Below are positions 24,941 through 33,518 of a stretch of DNA of 64,000 nucleotides, in pieces. Under the pieces are notes generated by a model. That model did not search any database. It saw nothing but the letters and a program-made list of their open reading frames with translations, and had not been told where the DNA came from. Where the stretch lies: positions 62,001 through 126,000 of the forward strand of contig CAIRYG010000003.1 in NCBI GenBank assembly GCA_903882745.1, in the 5' to 3' direction. The stretch is from an uncultured Gemmatimonadota bacterium. Its GTDB lineage: Bacteria > Gemmatimonadota > Gemmatimonadetes > Gemmatimonadales > Gemmatimonadaceae. How positions within the stretch are numbered: position 1 is the first letter of the stretch; each line of letters opens with the position of its first letter. Position numbers and translations under genes: made by a program.

Positions 24941-26443
24941 TTAGAACGAGCGACAGTAGTTCGACGTCGAGGTCTGCGCGCCGTTGGTATAGAACGTGAA
25001 CGTCCAGCAGAGCGCCGTGGTACGCACGTACTTGATTTGATAACTGGTGGCGCCGGACTGCCACGCCATCGTTGTGGTGCCACCGATCGCGAGCGACGCA
25101 GTGGTTGCATCGAGCGTCATGTTGCTCGCTGTGATTGGGGCACCCGGCGGGCGGATGGGCGCATATTTCGCCCCCTGCCCGGCGAGGTCAGGGCTCGGAT
25201 TCCCGTAGAAGCAGCTGAGCACATACGGGCTCACATCGGTCACATGGTAGGCGTAGCCCGCAGGCGCATTCTGGTGCGTGAGGGTGTTCCCGCCGCAGAT
25301 GTTATCACGCGTCGCGGTGGTGCCGTCCGGATTTCGATACCCGAAAATCGCATAGCCGTCGAGTGCCCAGCCCAACGGGTGTGAGTCCCAGTAGGCCGTG
25401 GGTTGATCACTCATCATGCAAATCGGGGCGGCGTGATAGTGATAGTCATCCGCTCGCCCTGCGTGCCCGTTACAGAGGTCGAGTTCACCCAAGACCTTGG
25501 TATCGTTGCCCCCTGGGGTGGAGTCGCACCCGCCCTGTTTGCAGGGATTGAAAATCGGCACGCCATTCACGGCCACACCAATCGGGCCGTCGACGGCCGC
25601 TGTCTTGGTCGTCGCAACGGTCGGGACCAATGGAATTTTCCAGGCGTTCGTGCCGGTGAAGTTCTGCGCGATCGGCACCTGCTGATTGGTGGCAGTGATG
25701 CCGTTCATCATCGCGTGCTTCATCTGAATGCCGTAGGTACTGAAGTAGCCGTAGGTCGAATCGCAGGTGATGGCCAAACTATTCGTCGTGGAATAACTGC
25801 CCAGCGACGTGCGGAGGGACGCGCAGTTGATCATGGCCTGCGTTCGGTTCACCCCGAGGGTGAGCGTGGCCGATGCCAGGGTCACCGGGGCGAGCGCGGC
25901 CGTCAGCACAGCGCCGGTCACCTGATTCGCGCTGAGCCCGGTGAGACTGGGGGTGCCGGAGAGCGCATAGATCGTGAAGATGTAGTTCTTGAGTCCCGGC
26001 CCCTGCGAGCAGGGGGGCGCGTAGGCGAGCCCGCCGCCATCGTCGGCAAAGCCGGCCGTGCCAACGCCTGTCGCACCGGCGGCGATACTGGTCGCGGTCG
26101 GTGGAATATTGTACAGAATCCAGTTGTACTTAACTGTCCCGGGACCTGGGATCGTGGTCATGATCATCGCGTATCCGGTCGTACCGGTGGGCGCGCCGGA
26201 CCACGAAATGGGTGGCGATTGGGAGCCCCCGTCGCAGGTATAGGTCGTCGGCAGGGTGCCATTGCTCGCGCCCGAGCTCGCCACCGTGAGCGTGCCGCTC
26301 CCACCCGTCCCTCCGGTGCCCCCGGTATTGCCAGTGTTGCCCCCCGACCCGCTCGTGTTCGTGTCTGGGGCTGTGCTCTTCGCACTGCAGGCAGCCATGA
26401 GCGTGATCATCATGGCCATTACCGAAAGAATCCGAATTCGCAT
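24941..26443 (-). CDS. Lipoprotein with PEBP (YbhB/YbcL) and YHYH domains
   Basis: A 500-aa lipoprotein with lipobox LMAAC (about Cys 19). A Gly/Thr/Ser linker follows (about 25-55). A PEBP-type domain (about 60-215) shows SPPISWSGAPTGT, YNWILYNIP and the late NYIFTIYALS strand. The next region (about 225-420) contains the namesake motif DDYHYHAAP and a calcium-like NPDGTTATRDNICGG loop. A short C-terminal beta region follows. PEBP domains bind anionic ligands; YHYH domains are poorly characterised. The start at 26443 is directly before the signal peptide. Confidence 0.85.
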   Translation of the reverse strand: MRIRILSVMAMMITLMAACSAKSTAPDTNTSGSGGNTGNTGGTGGTGGSGTLTVASSGASNGTLPTTYTCDGGSQSPPISWSGAPTGTTGYAMIMTTIPGPGTVKYNWILYNIPPTATSIAAGATGVGTAGFADDGGGLAYAPPCSQGPGLKNYIFTIYALSGTPSLTGLSANQVTGAVLTAALAPVTLASATLTLGVNRTQAMINCASLRTSLGSYSTTNSLAITCDSTYGYFSTYGIQMKHAMMNGITATNQQVPIAQNFTGTNAWKIPLVPTVATTKTAAVDGPIGVAVNGVPIFNPCKQGGCDSTPGGNDTKVLGELDLCNGHAGRADDYHYHAAPICMMSDQPTAYWDSHPLGWALDGYAIFGYRNPDGTTATRDNICGGNTLTHQNAPAGYAYHVTDVSPYVLSCFYGNPSPDLAGQGAKYAPIRPPGAPITASNMTLDATTASLAIGGTTTMAWQSGATSYQIKYVRTTALCWTFTFYTNGAQTSTSNYCRSF

Positions 26444-26517
26444 GCGCGGGTTCGAGTAGGGGGGAATCCGAGATATGACGCTCATCGCATACCCCGCGTT
26501 AACAGCATCGGACGCCT

Positions 26518-26546
26518 TTCACAGAACACAAACTAACACGCATATT
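26518..26546 (+). promoter_or_regulatory. Candidate promoter of D-aminoacylase-like gene
   Basis: TTCACA (26518-26523), 17 bp, then CATATT (26541-26546) gives a good match to a housekeeping -35/-10 pair about 40 bp before ATG 26585. Confidence 0.45.
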
Positions 26547-26584
26547 GGGAGAGTCTGCTCCCCTCCACGCCCGCCGAGTTGCTT

Positions 26585-28177
26585 ATGTCGCCGATTGCCG
26601 CCCTGCTCCTGCTGCTTGCCACTGCTCGCCCGGACGTGCGCCCGTTGGTGCGCACTGGCGTTCGCGCCGACTCGGTCGACGTGCTGATTCGTCGCGGAAC
26701 GGTCTATGACGGCTCCGGCGCCGCCGCCCGGGTGACCGATGTTGGGCTGCGAGGCGACCGCATCGCGTTTGTGGGCGACGCGGCAGCGGCACACCTGACG
26801 GCCACCCGGACAATCGATGCCCAAGGGCTGATTGTCGCCCCGGGATTCATTGACCCGCATACCCATGCCTACGAAGGACTCCCGAACCTCAGTGAGACGC
26901 GCCGCAAGAATGTAAGCGCCCTTATGCAGGGGGTCACCACCGTGGTGCTGGGCGCCGACGGTCGCGGCCCGGTGAATGTGGCCAGCGTACTCGCCGAATC
27001 TGAGTCCCGCGGCCTTGGCACGAACACCTACGCCCTCACCGGCTTCGGCACGGTGCGCACTAGTGTGATGGGCGCCTCGTCCGCCCCGGCGAACGCATCG
27101 CAGATCGAGGCCATGCGCGCCCTGGTCACGAACGCCATGCGCGAAGGCGCGTACGGCGTTGGCTCCGGACTCTTCTACGCTCCGCAGAGTTATGCGACCA
27201 CCGAGGAAGTCATCGCGGTGCTCAAGGGCGCCACTCCGTTCGGCGGCGTGTATGACACACACCAGCGTGACGAGAGCTCCTACACGATCGGCCTGCTGAA
27301 CTCCACGCGTGAAATCCTCCGCATTGCGCGCGAAACGGGGCTCACCGCGAATGTTGGCCATATCAAAGCACTCGGCGTCGACGTGTGGGGCTACGCCGAC
27401 AGCTTGATTCGCATCATGAACGACGCGCGCGCAACAGGGCAGAAGGTGGTGGCCGATCAGTACCCGTGGACCGCCAGTGGCACGAGCCTCGCGGCCGCCC
27501 TGCTCCCGCGGTGGGCGCAGGCGGGCGGGCGCGATTCGCTCCTGCTTCGCATCGCCGATCCGTCGACGCGCGCGAAGATGCTCAACGAGATGCGCGACAA
27601 CCTGCGCCGTCGTGGCGGGGACAGCACCCTCCTGCTCACGAGCGGCGGCGCGGCGGCCAAGCCCTACATTGGCAAGACGCTCAAGGACGTCGCAACCACC
27701 AAGGGAACGCCCGCCGTCGAAACGGCGCTGGAGATCATTCGCACCATCGGCGACATCAGCATCGCGTCCTTCAACATGATTGAGTCGGACATCGAGACGC
27801 TCATGAAGGATCCCTATGTCATGACAAGCTCCGACGGCTCCGAGGGGCACCCGCGCCTCTTCGGCACCTACCCACGAAAGATTCGTCGCTATGTGCTCGA
27901 CAAGCCGGTCATCACGATGGCCCGCATGATTCAAAGCTCGTCGACCCAAGTCGCCACCGTGTACGGGCTCACCGATCGCGGTGCACTCGCGACCGGCACG
28001 TTCGCCGATGTGATTGTCTTTGATCCACGCACGATCCGCGACCAAGCGACCTACACCGAACCCGAGAAACTCTCGACGGGAATGCGCTGGGTGTTCGTGA
28101 ATGGAAAGCCCGCCGTGGCCAACGGCACGCCGACCGGCGCGATGGCCGGCCGCGCGCTCCGCAAACCCGTCAACTAA
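26585..28177 (+). CDS. Secreted D-aminoacylase-like amidohydrolase
   Basis: A 530-aa amidohydrolase of the N-acyl-D-amino-acid deacylase group. A short signal peptide (MSPIAALLLLLATARP) is followed by the beta-sandwich start DVLIRRGTVYDGSG, the metal motif PGFIDPHTHAYEG, VGHIKALG (His), SSDGSEGHPR (Asp) and the closing GTFADVIVFDP. It should remove acyl groups from D-amino-acid or dipeptide substrates outside the cytoplasm. ATG 26585 is preferred over the TTG two codons earlier. It is followed 15 bp later by a convergent gene. Confidence 0.88.
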   Translation: MSPIAALLLLLATARPDVRPLVRTGVRADSVDVLIRRGTVYDGSGAAARVTDVGLRGDRIAFVGDAAAAHLTATRTIDAQGLIVAPGFIDPHTHAYEGLPNLSETRRKNVSALMQGVTTVVLGADGRGPVNVASVLAESESRGLGTNTYALTGFGTVRTSVMGASSAPANASQIEAMRALVTNAMREGAYGVGSGLFYAPQSYATTEEVIAVLKGATPFGGVYDTHQRDESSYTIGLLNSTREILRIARETGLTANVGHIKALGVDVWGYADSLIRIMNDARATGQKVVADQYPWTASGTSLAAALLPRWAQAGGRDSLLLRIADPSTRAKMLNEMRDNLRRRGGDSTLLLTSGGAAAKPYIGKTLKDVATTKGTPAVETALEIIRTIGDISIASFNMIESDIETLMKDPYVMTSSDGSEGHPRLFGTYPRKIRRYVLDKPVITMARMIQSSSTQVATVYGLTDRGALATGTFADVIVFDPRTIRDQATYTEPEKLSTGMRWVFVNGKPAVANGTPTGAMAGRALRKPVN

Positions 28178-28192
28178 GCCACGTCCTGCAAC

Positions 28193-29407
28193 TCAGGGCC
28201 GACGGTGTGCTGACCGCCCTTCGTCCTTGCGATCGTCGTCTTTCTTGGATGGTGAATTGTCGTGTGGCCTCGGCCTGCCAGGAGCGGGGTTGGCCGCTGC
28301 CGGGGCCGCTGGCGGAGCCGGCGGCGCGGCGGCAATGACCGGGCGTTGCCGCACCACCACCGTCGGACGCCGCGTCATGTAGACCGGCGGGCGGTACATG
28401 CGTGAGGCCACCACAATCGTATAGCCATCGTGCCATCCATAGCACGAGCGGCGCTCGTAGCGTACGTACGCCACTTCGCGGTCGCCCAAAAAGAAGCGTA
28501 AAGGTCCCACGCGCGCAGCAACAAAGACATGTGACCCACGACCTCCGACCTGCATCATCCCCCCCCAACCAGCGCCGACGACTTCATACCGCAAGCTCAT
28601 GAGCGCGGGCGACTGATTCAACACAATGAAACGTCCGTCGCATTCGTAGCGCACTTCAATCGGCTCAATCACCGTGATCGGCGGCGGGCCCGTGTTGATG
28701 ACCGTCTGATTGATGACAGTTGGAGCGGCCTCGACGCGATCATTATCAGTCCCGGTGGCGCCACCGCTGTTCAGTGCGCCGGCATTCACGCGACCACCGA
28801 CCACATCGCTCCAGCAACGCGCCGTTCCGCGCACCGCATCGGTCGCGGTCGGATCGCTCGCGGCGCGCGCGAACGCGAGTCGCGCGTCGTCGTACGCCTG
28901 CTGCGGTAAACCATTCGGCGCGCCGCGCAGCGATGTCACGCGCTGCGTCGCCCCGCACGACAGGGCCGTGTAGCCCTGCAGCGGGCCGGCGACCTCCGTA
29001 TTCGGCGCCAGCAGACCCGCGAGCAGCCACATGCTCCGCAAGCGCATCGCTGGCGATGACTCCGGCGCCGCAACCACCGACTCATACGCACTCACCAGCG
29101 GTGGTGCGAACCACCCATCCAGCATCCCCGCCAACGCATCAAGACGCGCGGGATCCATCTCCGCACGCACCCGTGGCGACTGAATCACACCGGCCATCAC
29201 CGTTGCGCCGCGCGATCCGCACGAGGTGAGTTCCATAAAATAATTCCAGCCCTCCGTACCCGGCGCAGGCAACGGCTTCTCGAGCACACCGCGCGCGGCA
29301 CGGTCGCAGTTGGCACCAGGACTTTCCTGCGCCGTCAGAGAAATCGCAGTGAGCGCGAGCATCAGCGTCGCCGCACGAACCGTACGAAACATCGTCGAAG
29401 CAGTCAT
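28193..29407 (-). CDS. Exported protein of unknown function, Pro/Ala-rich tail
   Basis: A 404-aa protein starting at ATG 29407 with a GGAGG site 7 nt upstream. The signal peptide ends ISLTAQ (about residue 26). An N-terminal helical region with paired cysteines (about 30-190) is followed by a beta-rich region (about 235-330) containing YECDGRFIVLNQSP and SCYGWHDGYTIVV. The tail is Pro/Ala-rich and then strongly charged (Lys/Asp/Arg). No family recognised. It is divergent from the APC permease across a region with a palindrome. Confidence 0.75.
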   Translation of the reverse strand: MTASTMFRTVRAATLMLALTAISLTAQESPGANCDRAARGVLEKPLPAPGTEGWNYFMELTSCGSRGATVMAGVIQSPRVRAEMDPARLDALAGMLDGWFAPPLVSAYESVVAAPESSPAMRLRSMWLLAGLLAPNTEVAGPLQGYTALSCGATQRVTSLRGAPNGLPQQAYDDARLAFARAASDPTATDAVRGTARCWSDVVGGRVNAGALNSGGATGTDNDRVEAAPTVINQTVINTGPPPITVIEPIEVRYECDGRFIVLNQSPALMSLRYEVVGAGWGGMMQVGGRGSHVFVAARVGPLRFFLGDREVAYVRYERRSCYGWHDGYTIVVASRMYRPPVYMTRRPTVVVRQRPVIAAAPPAPPAAPAAANPAPGRPRPHDNSPSKKDDDRKDEGRSAHRRP

Positions 29408-29469
29408 AGTGAGCCTCCAGGGTCTGTATTCGGTACCCCGGGGTTCCGTCCCTGTGCCGTGCTGCATTT

Positions 29470-29499
29470 GGACACAGTGTGTCCTCTTTCTAGGACACC
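29470..29499. promoter_or_regulatory. Palindromic operator candidate GGACACA-G-TGTGTCC plus half-site
   Basis: A perfect 7-bp inverted repeat with 1-nt centre at 29470-29484, followed by a further AGGACACC half-site at 29492-29499. It lies in the 203-bp divergent gap between an exported-protein gene (minus) and the permease (plus), 63 bp before the minus-strand start. This layout suits a dimeric repressor. Confidence 0.5.
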
Positions 29500-29610
29500 C
29501 GCCATTGTGCATTTCGCGCTTTGGCCACAACGTTGCCTCAGTCCTAACCCGCCTGCACTGCGCAGCCTGCCCGCAGTTCCAACTTCAGCTCCCCCTTCAG
29601 CTCCCCCTCC

Positions 29611-30942
29611 GTGACTGACTCGAAACACTCGCTGTTGCGCGTCCTCGGCGTTGCCTTCGGGGTCGCGATTCTCGTCGGGAACACCATCAGCGTCGGGATC
29701 CTCCGCACACCGGGTGAAATCGCCGCCGCCCTCCCGAGCACCCCCTGGTTCCTGGGCGTCTGGATCGCCGGCGGACTCTACGCGATGCTCGGCGCGCTCA
29801 CCCTCGCCGAGCTCGCGGTGATGATCCCGCAGTCAGGGGGGAACTATGTATTTGCCCGCCGCGCCATGGGAGAGTACCCCGGATTTTTGATTGGATGGAC
29901 CGACTGGCTGAGCTGCTCCGCCGCTGTGGCCGCATCGGCTATCGCGTTCGGGGAGGTCGTAGCGCTCAGCATTCCGAGGCTAGGCGTTCCCCAATCCGTG
30001 ATCAGCGTACTCGCCGTGCTCTTTTTCACCGCGATCCAGTGGCCGGGGGTCAAGCAGAGTGACCGCTCACAACAGCTGCTGAGTGTCGTAAAGATTGCCG
30101 CATTGCTGACCGTGGCGATCGCGGGCATTTCGAGTACCGGCGCAGTGAGCGGGCCGAGTACCGCGCCTGCGGCACTCCCGACGGGCATGGCTTTTGTGAC
30201 GGCGCTTATCGTCGTCTTTCAGAGCGTGCTGTTCACATACGATGGGTGGAATGGGGTAACATATTTTGGCGGCGAAATCAGTGACCCCGGCAAACAGATT
30301 CCGCGCGCGATGGCCTATGGTGTCCTCGCGGTAGTCGTCGTGTACTTGGGGCTCAATGTGGCCTTTGTCCACGTCCTCGGAATCCACGGACTCGCCGGCG
30401 CAAAGTTCGCGGCCTCTGATGCCGCGCAGGTGATGTTCGGCACGCGCGGCGAACTGATTGTGCAAGTGGTCACCGCGATCAGCGCACTGGGCGGAATCAA
30501 CGCCATTCTGATGCTCACCTCGCGCATCCCCTACGCGATGGCGCGCGACGGACTCCTCCCACGTGCCGTGGCCCGCGTGAATGTCGGGGGGACCCCGGTT
30601 GGTGCGCTCGCGGTCACCTCGCTCGTGTGCATTGGTCTCATCGTGTCGGGGAGCTTCAATACGGTCCTGGCACTCGCGGCTTTCTTTTACGTGCTGCAAT
30701 ACGCGGTGAACTTCAGCGCGGTGTTCATGTTGCGGCGCTCCGAACCGGATACCCCCCGCCCCTACCGGGCTTGGGGGTATCCGGTGGTCCCCGCCATCGT
30801 GCTGATCGGCGCGATGGCCTTCCTGATTGGGAGTTTCAAGGGGGATTACGAGAACACCATGCGCTCGGTCGCCGTGATTGCGATAAGCGTCCCGGTGTAT
30901 CTGGTTGCGCGCCGGCTCCTGCGCGGGAGTCCCGCGATCTAA
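29611..30942 (+). CDS. APC-family amino acid permease
   Basis: A 443-aa integral membrane protein with about 12 hydrophobic segments. The start region VLVAFG-like reads GVAFGVAILVGNTISVGILRTPG, the G-(x)n-G-I-(F/L) helix-break motif of APC transporters, and GGNYVFARRAMG follows. It should be a proton- or substrate-coupled amino acid transporter in the inner membrane. The start is GTG 29611 without an evident Shine-Dalgarno sequence. A strong hairpin follows the stop. Confidence 0.9.
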   Translation: MTDSKHSLLRVLGVAFGVAILVGNTISVGILRTPGEIAAALPSTPWFLGVWIAGGLYAMLGALTLAELAVMIPQSGGNYVFARRAMGEYPGFLIGWTDWLSCSAAVAASAIAFGEVVALSIPRLGVPQSVISVLAVLFFTAIQWPGVKQSDRSQQLLSVVKIAALLTVAIAGISSTGAVSGPSTAPAALPTGMAFVTALIVVFQSVLFTYDGWNGVTYFGGEISDPGKQIPRAMAYGVLAVVVVYLGLNVAFVHVLGIHGLAGAKFAASDAAQVMFGTRGELIVQVVTAISALGGINAILMLTSRIPYAMARDGLLPRAVARVNVGGTPVGALAVTSLVCIGLIVSGSFNTVLALAAFFYVLQYAVNFSAVFMLRRSEPDTPRPYRAWGYPVVPAIVLIGAMAFLIGSFKGDYENTMRSVAVIAISVPVYLVARRLLRGSPAI

Positions 30943-30946
30943 GCAA

Positions 30947-30991
30947 CCGCGAGGGGGCCATTCCCTGCGAGATTGGCCCCCACCCTCGCGG
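30947..30991 (+). terminator. Hairpin terminator after permease
   Basis: A 9-bp perfect outer stem (CCGCGAGGG with CCCTCGCGG), extended by GG/CC and CCA/TGG pairs around small bulges, begins 5 bp after the permease stop. Confidence 0.65.
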
Positions 30992-31069
30992 ACGCCGTGT
31001 CCTCACCCCATTTTCCAGTGGTTGCGCCCTACGTTGCGCAGCGCCCGAGACCCCACCGGAGAATGCCCG

Positions 31070-32731
31070 ATGACCCTGTCGCACCTGATTCGTCGCACCG
31101 CCGCCGCTGTCGCGGTTGTGGCCGCGCTCGCCCCATCGCTGTCGGCCCAGGGCCGTGGCGGTTCCGGCGCTGCCGATTCCATCAAGTACAAGTACGCCAC
31201 CACTGCGCAGCTCGATAAGTACAAAGACGAGATCACGCGCGAGGTCGACGCCAAGGCCAAGATGATCCAGGAGATGGTGGATCAGGTCTTCTCCTTCGGC
31301 GAACTCGGCATGCAGGAGTTCGAGACCAGCAAGTATCTCACCGGCATCCTCGAGCAAAACGGCTTCAAGGTCGAGCGCGGCGTGGCAGGAATCCCCACGG
31401 CCTTCGTCGCCCGCTGGAGCAGTGGTAGCGGCAAGCCGGTCATCTCGCTCGGCTCCGACATCGACGACATCCCGCAGGCGAGCAACAAGCCCGCCGTCGG
31501 CTCGCACGAGCCGCTCGTGGCTGGCGCGCCTGGACATGGCGAAGGCCATAACGCCGGCGTTCCGCTCAACATCGCCGCCGCGCTGGTGGTGAAGAAGATC
31601 ATGGAGCGCGACCACCTCAGCGGCACCATCGAACTCTGGCCGGGCGTCGCCGAAGAACAGATGGCGGGCAAGGCGTTCCTGGTTCGCGCTGGTGTTTTCA
31701 AGAATGTGGACGCGGTGCTTTTCACGCACGTCGGCAACGATCTCGGCGTCAGCTGGGGTCAGAGCAGCAGCAACGCGCTCATCTCCGCGATCTTCAAGTT
31801 CAAGGGCGAGAGCGCCCACGCCGCTGGCGCCCCGTGGCGCGGCAAGAGCGCGCTCGACGCCGTGATGCTTATGGCTAACGCGTGGGAGTTCCACCGCGAA
31901 CACATGGAACTGCCCCAGCGCTCGCACTACGTGATTCCCGACGGCGGCGACCAGCCGAACGTCGTGCCGATCACGAGCAGTATCTGGTTCTATTTCCGTG
32001 AGCGCGACTACGACCGCACCATGAAGATGTTCGACGACGCCAAGAAGATGGCGCAGGGTGCCACAATGATGACCGGCACCAAGCTCGACACGGTCATGAT
32101 GGTTGGCTCGGGCTGGAGCGGTCACTTCAGCCGTCCGATCGCCGAGGCCATGTACGCCAACATTCAGAAAGTCGGGATGCCCAAGTGGGACGAGAACGAC
32201 CAAGCGCTCGCCAAGGGCTTGCAGCGTGAACTCGGCGTTCGCGAAACGGGGCTCTCCTCCACCGGCGGCCGCCTCGGCGGCCCCGTGAACGAAGCCACCC
32301 GCATGGGCGGTGGCTCCGACGACATTGGCGACGTGGCGTGGACCGTTCCGACGATCACGCTGAACTTCCCGTCGAACATCCCAGGTACCCCGGGGCATAA
32401 CTGGGCCAACGCGATTGCGATGGCCACGCCGATCGCGCACAAGGGCGTTGTAGCTGGCGCCAAGGTTCAGGCGATGACGATGATCGACCTGATCCTGACG
32501 CCGCAGATCGTGGTCGACGCAAAGGACTACTTCGACAACGTCCAGACCAAGGAGATCAAGTACAAGCCCTTCATCGCGCCGACCGACCTGCCGCCGATTT
32601 GGCTGAACGCCGAGATCATGGCGAAGTACCGCGAGCAGATGAAGAAGTTCTACTACGATCCCAAGAAGTACAAGACGTACCTCGAGCAGCTCGGGATCAC
32701 CTATCCGACGGTGAAGAAGATCCTGCAGTAG
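31070..32731 (+). CDS. Secreted M20 amidohydrolase (AbgB-like)
   Basis: A 553-aa M20-family enzyme of the aminobenzoyl-glutamate hydrolase B-like group. The signal peptide is MTLSHLIRRTAAAVAVVAALAPSLSAQ. Metal-binding pieces include LGSDIDDIP, GHGEGHNAG, GVAEEQMAG and the late TPGHNWAN. It should hydrolyse an N-acyl amino acid bond in the periplasm. The start at 31070 has GGAG 9 nt upstream; upstream extension would remove the signal peptide from the N-terminus. A strong terminator hairpin follows 21 bp after the stop. Confidence 0.9.
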   Translation: MTLSHLIRRTAAAVAVVAALAPSLSAQGRGGSGAADSIKYKYATTAQLDKYKDEITREVDAKAKMIQEMVDQVFSFGELGMQEFETSKYLTGILEQNGFKVERGVAGIPTAFVARWSSGSGKPVISLGSDIDDIPQASNKPAVGSHEPLVAGAPGHGEGHNAGVPLNIAAALVVKKIMERDHLSGTIELWPGVAEEQMAGKAFLVRAGVFKNVDAVLFTHVGNDLGVSWGQSSSNALISAIFKFKGESAHAAGAPWRGKSALDAVMLMANAWEFHREHMELPQRSHYVIPDGGDQPNVVPITSSIWFYFRERDYDRTMKMFDDAKKMAQGATMMTGTKLDTVMMVGSGWSGHFSRPIAEAMYANIQKVGMPKWDENDQALAKGLQRELGVRETGLSSTGGRLGGPVNEATRMGGGSDDIGDVAWTVPTITLNFPSNIPGTPGHNWANAIAMATPIAHKGVVAGAKVQAMTMIDLILTPQIVVDAKDYFDNVQTKEIKYKPFIAPTDLPPIWLNAEIMAKYREQMKKFYYDPKKYKTYLEQLGITYPTVKKILQ

Positions 32732-32752
32732 TCACTGCGAGTTGGATGTACG

Positions 32753-32792
32753 ACAGAAGCGCCGCTGCCCATATGGGCTGCGGCGCTTCTGT
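32753..32792 (+). terminator. Strong hairpin terminator
   Basis: A 13-bp stem (ACAGAAGCGCCGC with GCGGCGCTTCTGT), a single T/T mismatch, then GCCC/GGGC around an ATAT loop, followed by TTC. It ends the M20 transcript and may also serve the convergent cupredoxin gene. Confidence 0.85.
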
Positions 32793-32826
32793 TTCACGCA
32801 CCGAAAATTCAGTGACCTGACCAACC

Positions 32827-33345
32827 TCACGGCGTCTTGGCTACGGCTGAAGACGTTGCCGCAGCTTTCGCGACCACCTTCGTTTTTCCAACCACCGTGA
32901 CATACTGGTACATCCCCTTCTCCACGTGCGAGCGTCCGTCCTTGGCCGGGATCATGCACGAGAGCACGTACTTCCCTGGCGCCAAGCGTACGGTCAGAAA
33001 CGTTTCGGCGTTTGTTGTGATCGTGCCAGTGATGCCGACCGTCGTCGTCCATGGCGGTGGCGCCCCATTCTTCGCTCGAATGAAGTCGAAGAACTCCTTG
33101 ATCGAGTGCCCCGCACCGAGCTCCACCACCGAGAGCTGATGCACATCGCTTCCCTGATTCACCAAATGGAAGGTGACAATTCCCTCGTGGATCGTGGCCG
33201 GCGCATCGAAGGCATAGTCGCGCGCGGTGATCCGCGCGTACTGGATCTGCTCACTGGCACTCGCGATCTGTGCACGGGCTGCCCTCGGCGCGATCGCGCC
33301 AACACACACCGTGGCTAACACGAACGTCCTGAGCGACCGACGCAT
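32827..33345 (-). CDS. Exported cupredoxin-like protein
   Basis: A 172-aa protein with signal peptide ending PRAARAQ (about residue 28). The start at 33345 has GGAGG 8 nt upstream. The mature domain has a plastocyanin/azurin-like layout: TFHLVNQGSDVHQLSVVE (first His), then LAPGKYVLSCMIP (Cys) and GRSHVEKGM (His and Met), a full type 1 copper ligand set. It probably carries electrons or copper in the periplasm. An Ala/Lys-rich tail closes the protein. It is monocistronic between two terminator-like hairpins. Confidence 0.8.
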   Translation of the reverse strand: MRRSLRTFVLATVCVGAIAPRAARAQIASASEQIQYARITARDYAFDAPATIHEGIVTFHLVNQGSDVHQLSVVELGAGHSIKEFFDFIRAKNGAPPPWTTTVGITGTITTNAETFLTVRLAPGKYVLSCMIPAKDGRSHVEKGMYQYVTVVGKTKVVAKAAATSSAVAKTP

Positions 33346-33470
33346 AACCAGACCTCCCGAAATGGCGTGACCCGTACCCCTGACGTACGGTGTGAATCCT
33401 TGGCGAGAGGCGCAATAAGGGTTACGCCGACAACGGCGGTGAATAACCCTCACCGTGGTTGTAAAACGCA

Positions 33471-33504
33471 ATGCGGGCTCCCTCGTCGCCGAGGGAGCCC
33501 GCAT
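33471..33504 (-). terminator. Hairpin terminator of amidohydrolase operon
   Basis: A perfect 14-bp stem (33471-33484 with 33491-33504) and 6-nt loop, 14 bp after the stop of the minus-strand amidohydrolase; on that strand it is followed by TGCGTTTT. Confidence 0.85.
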
Positions 33505-33518
33505 GTCCTTGGTCCTGA

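Noticed and set aside
30836-32440. 534-codon minus-strand frame opposite the M20 enzyme
   Set aside because: The plus strand has metal-binding M20 motifs and a signal peptide; the antisense product has no recognisable features.
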